Below, piece after piece: positions 45,151 through 55,399 of a stretch of DNA of 64,000 nucleotides. The DNA comes from Notospermus geniculatus (lineage: Eukaryota > Nemertea > Pilidiophora > Heteronemertea > Lineidae). Both the position numbers and the translations under genes were made by a program. Under the pieces are notes generated by a model. The model was given only the letters and a program-made list of their open reading frames with translations. It was not told the origin of the DNA and did no database searches. The DNA lies in contig NMRB01000476.1 of NCBI GenBank assembly GCA_002633025.1, forward strand, positions 69,391 through 133,390. Reading direction: 5' to 3'. Numbering within the stretch: the stretch's first letter is position 1; every line of letters starts with the position of its first letter.

Positions 45151-45195
45151 GTTTTATTATAAAGAAGAAAGATCGTCAATAAAGTTTCTTCTTCA

Positions 45196-45262
45196 GCACA
45201 ACTGCTGGCGATTGATGCCTTTTGCGAGGGTCCGTGGGTTCGAGTCCGGTAGGTAGCCAGGA
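45196..45262 (+). mobile_element. tRNA-like SINE fragment, family D
   Basis: GCTGGCGATTGATGCC..TGCGAGGGTCCGTGGGTTCGAGTCC.GGTAGG contains a B box and matches, inverted, the copy at 50583-50695. The A-box half is missing. Confidence 0.6.
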
Positions 45263-45317
45263 CCGTATTTAACTTTTTGGTCCTGGGGGGCAAAAGCCTC
45301 TCGGGGGGGGGGGGGGG

Positions 45318-45352
45318 NNNNNNNNNNNNNNNNNNNNNNNNNNNNNNNNNNN
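45318..45352. other. Assembly gap (35 N) after a G-run
   Basis: Runs of G (45303-45317) precede 35 unknown bases. ORF translation through the gap is meaningless. Confidence 0.98.
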
Positions 45353-45738
45353 ACAAATAGATGCAATTTGATGACAGGTATTCGCAGGAAGTGCCATTTT
45401 TCACGCCAGAAAGCGATCCATCATGGCGTGGTATTTGATAAAAAGGGCGCAATTCAATATGCCATATTGGTACGAGGCCAGTCATCGGGGGGTATTGCTG
45501 GCTATTAATCACTTTGTGGACGAAAAAATCTGGTCATGAGAGTGGTTCAAGTCAAAGGTGATGCTCCCGGTCAGAGGGGAGTGATTAGTCTCGCAAGACT
45601 AGAGCCCAACGCCAACGCCAGTGTCGTTCTGCTCATCTGATGGAGTGCCTTAGAAGTCGTTGCCAGATTAAACGACAGTGTCATCACTATCGTCCATACC
45701 CTGATCCTGTAATCCATAAGGTCTAAGGTCTCGATTCC

Positions 45739-45883
45739 GTAACATCGGCGTCGGCATTCAAATCACTTCTATGTTGGAGTCCATTGACTGTTTCCACCGA
45801 AGTTCGACGCTGACGCGGAAGTGCGGTGGAAACAGTCAGTGGACTCAACATAGAGGTGATCTGAACACCGACGCCAATGTTAC
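45739..45883. mobile_element. Foldback, ~60-bp arms
   Basis: GTAACATCGGCGTCGG.. and TGTTGGAGTCCATTGACTG pair with CAGTCAGTGGACTCAACA and ..CCGACGCCAATGTTAC, with about 85-90% identity, around a ~27-nt loop. Confidence 0.8.
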
Positions 45884-45999
45884 CACCGATGCCATATGCT
45901 GGTGTAAACGAGCCGTAAGTAGCCCAGTGACGATCGCCTACATGTATAAGTTCTGTTATGACCCCAGTACCCTCCAATTCTAGGATTTTAGATGGGCAC

Positions 46000-48050
46000 G
46001 GTGCAAACTTTGTGAAAAAGGCACTTCAACCTACAAAAGTTCGACGTGGGTTCGATTCTGGTAGGAAGCAATGTCTTTCACCTTAGAAACCCAATTCCTA
46101 TTTCATATTCTCAACCTACAAAAGTGTACTTTTCAATTCATGATGTTTCTACTAACAGAATCTGTGAAACTTGCCAATTAAAAAAGGTCTCTGTAACTCC
46201 ACTCAACAGCCAATTTAAGCCAGTTTCTAAGGTGATATGACCAAAAGGGACCATGACAAAGGGTATGAGGGCATTGGGACCTCAAAAAATGTTTTTTAGG
46301 TACACGGCACCCTAGGGGTTAAATAGGGCACAGTGGCGCCCAACTTAGGGCACGATACATGCAGCTCCTCTCTAAATAGTAAAATGGTCCAGATTTACAT
46401 GTTTTTCGAGTTTGTCTCATGTTTTGATGGCTACCGGTACAGAAAATGGATCACATGAAGAGATACTGAGATGAACAACTCCCTTCCTCTTCACGTAAAC
46501 TCCTAATCAAATCCTTCAGATACTGGTTCTTAAATTGTCACCAAAGCTGATGTTCAGTTGACTGATTTCATGAGTTTGTGATGTTCGTCAATCAAAAGGT
46601 TGATTTTTTAGCCACGTCTCGTGTTAATGGTGAAGCTTCTCAACTTTCAATACGTCATGAAATCACAGAGTAGAACGAAACTTTAGGTTCGTAATTGAAT
46701 TCTATCATGACTCCTTACGAACACTTCCGCTACGTGGCAGAACACAAACATGACATGCACGTTGAGCTAGATTTCTTACTGCTGGTTCCACGCTTACTTT
46801 GACTGAACTCGCCATGTATCATGCACACTGCTGTATGCACCATGAGATCCTAGTGGGATGGATCGTTTCGTGTTGCACACAATTTACCGGAGATCTTGCA
46901 TCCTCAATTGGTGGATGTAAATTGAGACGTAACAGAAAACAATGATTGGTTGAATGACTCGTCAATTGGAACTTCTCGCCTGGAAATTCTAGCGAAAGTA
47001 CCAGGGTCAGAAGTCACACAACTTATGGTTACATGTCTAAAAAGCTCTTTTGGAGCACTTTGGAGAACAAATGTACTGGACCAAAGTCTATGCATTTCTG
47101 ATTGACCTCATATCCAGTCCATGTGCAATGTGCATCATGAAATAACCATGTCAATTTCATGCTCACTGTCCATAGCATAAAGAAAGGATTGGTCATTAAT
47201 TCTTGTCCTGTTCAACCACTGAGAAGTTGGCGCAAGTCAGATTTCACACGAGTCAATAAAATCTATCCTGTGCAGTCAGCCATGGAAGGATTTTGAATCT
47301 GCTGGGGTGAGAGCTTGCTCTACAAGGTCACATGTATATTTTAGGGTAAATGCCAAAATTATAAAAGATATTGACCATTTTGTAAGTGTAACTTTTTTAT
47401 TGAGCCACTCTTTATAGAGCTAATATTTGGCACTCGTCAGCTCTTAATAAACCAATATGGCCAACTGCTTCAAGCAGCCGTGAGGCAAATTACAAACTAG
47501 AAAGTTGATATCCCAGCTCTTGGTGTATCTATCCAAGGTCAACATGATTCTCAACACCTCATAGCCATTTTGATAAAATTTAAAAACTATGAATAAAATT
47601 TACTAAGTCAAGGGGGAAAATTTCCCCGTGGGATATCAATTAGCATTGAAACCCACACAGCAACCTCAGCGATGATGAGGCTGATGCATCAGGCTCTATT
47701 CTAGTGCCAACCTTAATTTCAAAGATGCCTTCTGAAGGTGTCATCCATGTGAGAGATTTTGACTCTATGGACATCTCAGCTGCCGGGAACTGGGGGGGGG
47801 GATTCGTTTCATTGATCTTAGCATAAAGCTTCGCATACATCACACTTGCAACTGGATAAAACTACATGTAGTCGCCACTGCTCGAGCCACCTGTCGACTG
47901 GGAGGAGCTAGCTGAAACTGGAGGCAACTGATCAGTTGTTAGAAACAGTCTTGCAAATCCCTGGAACTGAGAAATCGCTGGTCGCTGCAAGTTGCACATG
48001 TTCAACTTTCTAGCGGCTAGCTGTATCACTTTCATTCACAGAAAGAAAAA
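46000..48050. other. No gene recognised
   Basis: Unique-looking sequence. A minus frame at 47690-47790 (MSIESKSLTWMTPSEGIFEI) looks mildly coding but has no assigned family. A family D-like B box (GTGGGTTCGATTCTGG) lies at 46048. Confidence 0.3.
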
Positions 48051-48054
48051 GATT

Positions 48055-48300
48055 AACCAATCAGAGTGCTTTGTTGCAGTGAAATGACCAATTAGACTGC
48101 TTGCTTCTTTGATGCGACCAGTCAGATTTGAGAAAAAACCAAGTGATTTGTTGATGTGAAAGGACCAATCAGACTGCTTGATTTTCTGATGTGACCAATG
48201 AGATCATCTGTTATAATGAATTAGACTGCTTTCTATGGATGGACCAATCAGATTACTCGTCACTTTGATGTGACCAATCAGAGCATTTGACTGATCACAA
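48055..48300. repeat. Seven spaced GACCAATCAGA-type motifs
   Basis: ACCAATCAGAG, GACCAATTAGACTGC, GACCAGTCAGATT, GACCAATCAGACTGC, GACCAATGAGATC, GACCAATCAGATT and GACCAATCAGAGC occur 30-47 bp apart, usually after TGATG or GGAT. It could be a degenerate tandem repeat that happens to carry CCAAT boxes. Confidence 0.6.
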
Positions 48301-49032
48301 GAGAGCATTAGCTGGGCCAATTTCATTTCATGATGGAATGCAAGTGATGGATGATCCATATTGAGATTTTTCTGGATTTTTCTGCAATATTCAACATTTT
48401 CAAAAATGTAATCAGAAAAGATGCTGGAGAATTCAAATGAACTTTTCCAACTCGAAGTCAGTGCTCTCCCAAGACGAAGTTTCAAGGGCACTTTGAAAAA
48501 GCAAAACAGACATCATGACATTCAAAGCCGTGCTACGCTTTCAAGTCGATAGGACAAAAACTGATTAAATTTGCATGAGTTGTTCTGTTCGAAAGTGCAT
48601 CTTCTAAAGGTTACTAGGCCAGGTGGCCTCGTCTCCCACTCACAAAAAAAATGTTCTTTCCTCTTGATGATATTGACTGATTGGTTTTATTAATTAAATC
48701 ATATCACCTGCCTACTTTTAAAATTCAAAAAGTGCCCTTATGATGTCTGTCTTATTCATCGCTAGATGTAATTCTTTGTGTTATTTTATTGTTTTATTGC
48801 TCAGATGTTGCAATACTTTGTTGAATGTTGAAAAGTCTGACGTCTGGGGGTTGGTCGATTTCAGATTGACATGAAATAGCTTTCAAAGTTATACCAATGA
48901 TTTGAAATTCGTGTAGACTTATGGCCACACTTTAAGTTTTCCAATAGTTCTGATACATTAACCCCTGGGTACGGCGTACGATTACGTCATTATAAAATCT
49001 GCGGAACCCTGAAAACACCCAAGGACCGCAGC

Positions 49033-49330
49033 TTGCGTAAGGCGTAATACATGTAGTACGCCTTGCAAGGAAATGGCGCGTCACAGTGCGTAGGGCATTA
49101 TATCACATCCGCAACCTTATGTGTCAAATACTATTTTTGGCCAAATTTTTTAAAGAATGAGTATAGAGGAACTTCACGTGACGTCATCATTGACGTCATA
49201 ATTTGCACGTCAGCCATGTTGTACGTCATCTGAAGCGACGAATGCGTTGGACGTGACGTCCAACATGGCGGCATCTCGTCGCGGCAGTGACGTCACAATC
49301 GTCGCTGCACATCCTCTATAGAGTATAGAG
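49033..49330. promoter_or_regulatory. Cluster of TGACGTCA (CRE-type) words, no gene assigned
   Basis: TGACGTCA or GACGTCA occurs repeatedly at 49178-49205, 49250-49262 and 49289-49297, with AACATGGCGGC nearby and CpG more frequent than in the surroundings. A small hairpin (CTTGCGTAAGGCGTA / TACGCCTTGCAAG) is at 49033-49069. A promoter is possible, but no adjacent exon supports it. Confidence 0.25.
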
Positions 49331-50465
49331 CTTGTGCAGTGGCTCAGTCATATGACGTCATTTTTTACCAGTGGTCCACCATGCTGACGTCGACGACAAA
49401 GTGCGCCGTGTGCAGATCACGTCATGGTTGAAGACACACACACTCCACTTGCGCCAACGACAAAGTGTGCCATGTGGGTTGACAACGTCATTTGCCATCC
49501 AATATTGCGGATATAGACTGATCACCTGATGTCATGTAGGAGAAAACTGATTTGTCGCATTCATGTTTTGATGAGAGTTCCTCTTCATAGGAGGCAGCAC
49601 GTGGCCTTTTGTGCTGTCAAATTTTCTTTGAATTAAGCAGCTTAAGAATTTGGATAAGAATTAGAAAGAATTTGGTGACAGGATTTGGTTCTCAGCAGAC
49701 ATGTAACTACCCGGTATTGTACATCTGTGCAGCATACAATTTTGATGCCAGCGGGGTCCGATCTAAACTTACAAAAAATTAAATGGAACCTTGAATCCGA
49801 GGAGCAGTTGCCCCTGGGGACCAGATTGCACTGCATCAGGAAAAACCAGTGTCAAGCAGATGTCTGTCGTTCAGTGCTGAATCGATCTTGTGCAAAATTC
49901 TAAAGCTTCTTGCCTCTGTCTATTTAAGTCAAACATGCCCCAAGTCTGTCGCCCAGAGCCTAGACTTGTAGCTACAAAAATATTCTACACTGTAGGCTGT
50001 TTGTTCTTTTTTAAACCCCAGTAATCCATTATTTTTGACAGGATACATGCCTCTGGCTAAGGTTAGCCAGTCGTAGCTTCGTTACCGCTGTTTTTCCACT
50101 AACGATCACTTTGTCACTATGCTTACAAGGTAACTTGATGGAATATATCATTTTTCCCCATTGTGCCAAAGCGTAGCTTGTATCTTTGCTCATGTAAGTT
50201 GCAGTCTTTGTTTTCTTTAACATGTTTAAAAGCTTTGCTTGTTGACTCTGGCCATGATAATATTTCCCCTCTGCGTTCCTCACTTGCAAACTTTTGGCCA
50301 AGTTTGCCGGCGTATGTCAACCTTGTATTGATGCCATACTTTGCATAGATACTTTTTTAAGTACCAATTAGGCCAAACCTGCAGGAATACCTTTTAAGCA
50401 CCAAAGGCCTGTTGTCACCCGAATAAAAGTTTTCTTGATTAAGTTTGCCCTCTGACTAAAGCCAA

Positions 50466-50855
50466 CAGCGCAACTAGGCAATATCGCAAGCGATCTACTT
50501 GCCAGCCACTGCAGACAAGGCGATATCAGTTTTGGTTTTGTTTGACAAAGGACATGAAATAGTTACGGGTTTCTAAGGTGAAAGGCATAGCCTCCTACCT
50601 GAATCGAACCCACGGACCCTCGCATCAGGCATCAATCGCCAGCACTCAGGGGCAGCACGCCTTAACCACTAGGCCAAATCCCCATCTTCAACCCTATCCC
50701 CACCTTCAACCCTATTCTTCAATGTTCCCCCTTTTGACAAAGGGAACATTGCTGGCGAGAAGATTCCACACATTGCTGTCCATCCAGCACACATGGCGTC
50801 AACAGCCAATTTTGCTCAATGTGGTGTCAACTGGTATGCTGCCCACTTTACGGCA
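50466..50855. mobile_element. MITE family G interrupted by a tRNA-like SINE
   Basis: The left part GGCAATATCGCAAGCGATCT..GCCAGCCACTGCAGACAAGGCGATATC and right part GAGAAGATTCCACACATTGCTGTCCATC..GGTATGCTGCCCACTT match the 26630 copy. Minus-strand family D SINE (50583-50695, B box CGAATC/GAACCC form, A box CCACTAGGCC) lies between. Confidence 0.72.
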
Positions 50856-50977
50856 GTTGCTTGTGTCATTGGCATAGATCTCAGTGTAAATCGTAAAAAA
50901 ACCCGAAGATGGTAAACTGAGAGAAAAACGCAAGACAAAACTCTAGTGTGGATGAGCACGTTCATGCTCGCAGCAGC

Positions 50978-51123
50978 CAGTGTTTCCGCCAGAGGGTACT
51001 AAGGGTACTATGGAATGGTAGTACCCTCAAAGGAACAGAAAAAGGCCATTTTCTTTAATTTCAGGGGGATTTTGCTGATGTTGAAGAAATTAGTACCCTA
51101 AAAAATTTCTGGCGGAAACCCTG
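50978..51123. mobile_element. hAT-like MITE family H, copy 3
   Basis: 146 bp. The ends CAGTGTTTCCGCCAGA and TCTGGCGGAAACCCTG are inverted with one mismatch. The 5-bp flanks are identical, GCAGC (50973-50977, 51124-51128). Confidence 0.92.
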
Positions 51124-52487
51124 GCAGCCACAGATTGTGATATCTCAGCAAAAAGCATGTTCAGATTTCCTTGCTGTGCAGGCACTTCTCAACAAACTTT
51201 TCATCCACTGCCGTGTTTGTGGCCATGTTCTGTGGTACAAACAGGTCTTCAGACCTCTCATAATCATCTGCCAACTTTATTCTGGGGGATACACTCCCAT
51301 ACACCAACCAATTCGTTTTCTGCCTGCAACAATCTTCTTGTCTTCCAAATTATTGTTTCTACGGTGAGAGTAGGCCTAATCTTCTAGAGAAGAAGACATT
51401 CATTTTAGCAAAAATAGATAAAGACTGGATTTTAGGCATCCGAAAGAGATCGCTAGGTAACGAGTCAAAATCTGCTAAAAGCCTGTTTTTACCAAAAAAC
51501 ATAAAATCGTTCGTCACACCCATTTTGCCTACATTCTAAATATCCCCGTCATTGTTCAACACTCTCCGTTACATCAAAGTATTGCCGCGTTTTCAGTTGA
51601 ATCTTTTTCCTATAACATTAATCTTCCTGAAATCTATAAAAATGGCTTTGTTCTAGGATCTCTTTTTTCAAGGTTCAAGAAGACAGCCTGCTTCAGGCTG
51701 GCGAAGAAGTGAGAGTCAACAGAGTTGAAACAAACTTGTCCTTTTTCGTTTTCTCGGAGCTGCTTTGTTCAAAAGCTCTCAAGTGGGTGTCCTTATCAAA
51801 GAATTTCCTCCGTTTATTACGCTGCTAATGAGTTTTCTGTTGCTGTTGTTGTTGTTGCCTTCCTGCCATGCAGACATTCGTCGGATGTGCTGTCGCCGTT
51901 TTGATGCTCTGAGACTGCTAGGGAACCCTCAAATTAGTGTCACCCACGCTTATCGCCAAAAGATAGCAGCAAAAGTTCCAGAGGACCAATACAATGGAAA
52001 ATTCTTCTGATTGGTGCTCAATCAACCGTTTGGTCATATCACCTTATTGGCTGTTAACTGGAGTTATAGAAGCCTTTTTTAACTGGCATCTGAAATTCTG
52101 TTAGTAAAATCCTAGATGTAACCCTGTCTATTTCCATTTCTTGAGTAAAATTTGAATGAGTATTTTATAACTGAACTCCTCTTCATAAATTCCTTCCCCG
52201 ACCCGGTAGCAAACATCAGCCGTGAGTATGCAGCGTGGGACACAATTTCTGGCGAAAATCTCCTCCAGGAATTTATTTATTTATAATTCCTCTGGCGCAG
52301 CGTATCTCTTAATAACAATATCATTTCTAAAGTGGCCATGAGCCTTGGGACATTAATCACTATTACCAAGATTTAGCTGATTATGGGATCAGTTGTGTGT
52401 ACACCTGGGGGAGTTCGTATTTCAGTCCTACAAACATGACAAATCCAAGTCGAACATTCTCTTCTGCTCGTCGATTTGGCTTTTACA

Positions 52488-52850
52488 AATTGTTACATTT
52501 GGTGCGTTTTAATTCTCCACAGGATCTGTCCAATAGAAATTGTTACATCTGATGCATTCTAATTCTCCCGGGATCTGTCCAATAGCAGTTGTGATTCAGT
52601 GAATGTAATGTACATCTGATGCATTCCAATGAGGACCCTAGCTCACTACCTCAATAGGTGTCACCAGTGGTTAAATCTATTGAAATGAAACTGGCAACTC
52701 GGTCCTGATCAATTTCCCACACAAAAGCCGTCCATTGTACAGGACCGAGTTTCAGTGTGCTGCCCTCTATCGTAGCTAGGATGCCCATTGGCTGCAGGAT
52801 TTGTCCAATAGGAGTTGTCGTTCATTGAATTGTTACATGTATTATATGCA
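52488..52850 (+). repeat. Array of ~49-bp units split by insertions
   Basis: Units of AATTGTTACATCTGATGCATTCTAATTCTCC.GGATCTGTCCAATAG repeat from 52488. The third unit is split by a MITE at 52626-52793. A further half unit appears at 53280-53330 after the 5S-SINE copies. Confidence 0.7.
52626..52793. mobile_element. MITE family M, copy 1
   Basis: CCAATGAGGACCCTAGC..CCTCAATAGGTGT...GGTCCTGATCAATTTCCCACAC...GTGTGCTGCCCTCTATCGTAGCTAGGATGCCCATTGG. The ends are inverted. A second copy is at 57779-57941. Confidence 0.82.
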
Positions 52851-53011
52851 CGCCGGTCACCCATCCACGTAGTGATCACGCTCAGCATTGCTTAACTTCT
52901 AGCGAAGAGGACAACGTACCAACCACAAGACCATAAACATGATAAAGGAAATACTCAATGGCCAGCGGCCGGGTTAAGCCGTGCCATATTGTAGCTGAAG
53001 GGGTTCAATGC
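52851..53011 (-). mobile_element. 5S rRNA-derived SINE, copy 2
   Basis: GGTCACCCATCCACGTAGTGATCACGCTCAGCATTGCTTAACTTC is the reverse of the 5S promoter half. It is followed by the shared body with GGGTTAAGCCGTGCCATA and ends GGGGTTCAATGCAT. Confidence 0.85.
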
Positions 53012-53136
53012 ATCATCTCCCCCTTCTGACAGAGATGACTCATCCTCGAGTCACTCAATGCCACTCTGTGTCTCAGTGGTGAACTACCGTTTCCAAGTTC
53101 GAATGGGAAGGTCGGTCAGATGCATGTGCCTCACAG

Positions 53137-53281
53137 CCTGTCACCCCATTCACGTAGTGATCGCGCTCAGCATTGCTGAACTTTATTTTGCGAAAAGGCC
53201 AATCATGCCAACCACTAGGCCATAAAGGAATCATGGCCGACGGGTTAAGCCGTGCCATAGAGTAGCTGCAAGGGGTTCAAT
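53137..53281 (-). mobile_element. 5S rRNA-derived SINE, copy 3
   Basis: GTCACCCCATTCACGTAGTGATCGCGCTCAGCATTGCTGAACTT, then ACCACTAGGCCATAAAGGA, CGGGTTAAGCCGTGCCATA and GGGGTTCAATGCAT. Same orientation as copy 2, about 286 bp away, so one may be a local duplicate. Confidence 0.85.
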
Positions 53282-53324
53282 GCATTATATCTGATGCATT
53301 TTCAGTCTCTGCAGGATCTAGAAA

Positions 53325-53840
53325 TTGTTATTTTTATTCACAGCAATGTTCTCTGCGGGTTTACCCGCATATCCTTTCTGTGAGGTTCAGATGAGCCATC
53401 TACCTAAAGTGCTCCAATCATCTGGAGAAAGTGAACAAGCAATCGAACGGAATTCCAGTATCCTCGACTTTGAAATCCGAACTCAGGGGGAACATAACGA
53501 CAGCATCAACGGATTCCATTTTCTTTCCTTTCTATTATTCTCTTTTTCGTGTTTTTGTCGGCATTTATTTGATCCAAAGATTAGGAAATCGGTCTTCTCT
53601 TCTATCAAGTTGTTACGAAAACAGAAGAATTGTAGGGAGCTGTTTATGGACTGTTTTGCTGAAATAGGTACCTTTCTTCTCAGTTTTGTATGTTTTGGAG
53701 CAGCTGAGTTAAGTTTGCCAGAGTTTAGGACCAAGTGTGGGCGAAGTTTGTTCACTGACAAGCCTCATCAAAACGGGTTTAGAATTTACAACCAGTGTTC
53801 AGAGGAAAGGTTGAGTGATGGATTAAAAGCTGCTGGATGA
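53325..53840 (+). CDS. Unrecognised 171-codon ORF
   Basis: The longest single ORF not explained by a transposon. It has two hydrophobic stretches (FLSFLLFSFSCFC; IGTFLLSFVCFGAA) that could be membrane helices, and no clear signal or family. It ends exactly where the SINE array begins, and codon-like periodicity is unproven. It may be spurious. Confidence 0.22.
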   Translation: MLFLFTAMFSAGLPAYPFCEVQMSHLPKVLQSSGESEQAIERNSSILDFEIRTQGEHNDSINGFHFLSFLLFSFSCFCRHLFDPKIRKSVFSSIKLLRKQKNCRELFMDCFAEIGTFLLSFVCFGAAELSLPEFRTKCGRSLFTDKPHQNGFRIYNQCSEERLSDGLKAAG

Positions 53841-54280
53841 AGTATGGAAGAGGCCATCTCAAGCTATGCCCCTCACTTGACTTGGATGGGGATTACTACT
53901 TGCCCTTGCATTGCAAAGGTACAAGGCACCCACAGCTGTACTGTTCCAGGCAACAGACCTGAGGAACTAGGGCTGATTTAAATCCCTTATGGCCAAGCTT
54001 GGATTCGAACCCTGGACCTGCCACCTGCTGTCTCAAGCTACTCGTGCCCCTTACTTGGATGGGGATTTTTACCCGCCCTTGCAAGGCACATTAGGAACCA
54101 CAGCTTGGACTGTCCCATGCGACAGACCTGAGGAACCAGGGATGATGGAAGTCCCTCATAGCCAAGGTTGGAGTTGCCCTACCTGGGCCACCTGCTGTCT
54201 CAAACTACTTGTGCGCCTTACTTGGAGGGGGATTTTTACTTGCCCTTGCAAGGCACAAGGAACCGCAGCTTGGACTGTCA
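53837..54280 (-). mobile_element. Tandem array of SINE family A monomers
   Basis: Three head-to-tail units (53837-54028, 54029-54198, 54199-54280 partial) each have CTCAAGCTACTTGTGC..TTACTTGGATGGGGATTTTTAC and CTTGCAAGGCACA..GGAACC.CAGCTTGGACTG. The first two end in CACCTGCTG just after the head's B box. The tRNA head is cut at the same point in both. Confidence 0.82.
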
Positions 54281-55114
54281 CACTTACAACAACTGCTATG
54301 CTATCGGCGCTCTACGGATCGTCACAGCAGTTTCTAATCGCCCAGCGAATACCACCAGTGGAAGCCATGAACCAATGTTTGTCTAACTTAAGTCAGTTCT
54401 TTGAGTCATGCTATAGCTTCTGAGCTGATGGGCACGGACTTGGGATAACATGCCAATCACCTTGTACGACCAAAAGTAGAGGAGTTCACATTTAACTTTC
54501 CATCGGAGTCAACTGTATTGTCTTTCATACTTGCCTATCAATTTGATATTTCTTGTTGCATGAAAATCAAGCTTTGTGTCGTGCACCTAAGTTCTAACGA
54601 TAGTAATAGATAATCTTATATGTCCAACTAGGCAATAATCTTGGGCAAGGTTGTTTAAAAACGAAATGAAACTCGACCCTCAACTTTCGAATCTGCTGAA
54701 ATGTAACTCCTTGAAACTAGGCCCGCAGCAACCGCATCCGCGCAGTCGATTGATTCGATGTTTAGATGATGGCAAATTCAAACATAAATACGTGTGAAAC
54801 AGAAGGATTGGAATCAGAGGTCATCAAGAGAAGATCGAAAAACCCTCATTAAAACCCTCATTAAAACCCTTTTAAATAAGGGTAGGCGTTACGACCACCT
54901 GTTTGATATCGACTGGTACCTCCTGAATCGATCCACACAACGCTCCCTCCTGATCACCCGAGAACAATTATTCCCTACCGACAGGTTTTAACAATTGTTA
55001 TTGAGAACCCTCTGCGGATTCTCGGTGTCGTTTATCGCAAACGTGATTCTAAGCAAGCTGTGGGTCTCGACTGACGGTCGCCGAGCTTAAAAAGCGGGTA
55101 CTGGCAACATAGAG

Positions 55115-55386
55115 TTCACTGAAAGCCTTTGCATAGGCAAACTGCCTAATATAGGATCTCATCCCCAGAATGTCTATCATGTTAGGCATTTTGCCTAATG
55201 TTCCTTAGGCAAAATGCCTAATGTTCCTTTGGCAAAATGCATTAGGCAGATTGCCTAATGTAAAGTCTGGACAAAATGCCCAATAGGCATTGCCAGGAAC
55301 ATTAGGTAAAATGCCTAACATGATAGACATTCTGGGGATAGATAATGCCTATAGGCAGCTTGCCTGATGCAAAGGCTTTCAGTGAA
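55115..55386. mobile_element. Foldback with TTCACTGAAAGCC ends (272 bp)
   Basis: TTCACTGAAAGCCTTTGCA and TGCAAAGGCTTTCAGTGAA are exact inverted ends. An inner pair (CCCCAGAATGTCTATCATGT / ACATGATAGACATTCTGGGG) extends the arms. The centre is a cluster of ATTAGGCAAAATGCCTAAT-type palindromes. Confidence 0.85.
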
Positions 55387-55399
55387 TAACTTTTAAAGT

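Noticed and set aside
45147-45512. 121-codon minus ORF
   Set aside because: It reads through 35 unknown bases and a G-run; the product is meaningless.
49178-49300. Defined promoter with CRE sites
   Set aside because: TGACGTCA words cluster here but also occur at 23030 and 28440, and no exon or TATA/Inr arrangement is nearby; listed only as low-confidence regulatory.
53837-54280. CRISPR-like array (regular direct repeats)
   Set aside because: Units are ~170-190 bp SINE monomers with no short repeat/unique spacer pattern, and the host is a eukaryote.
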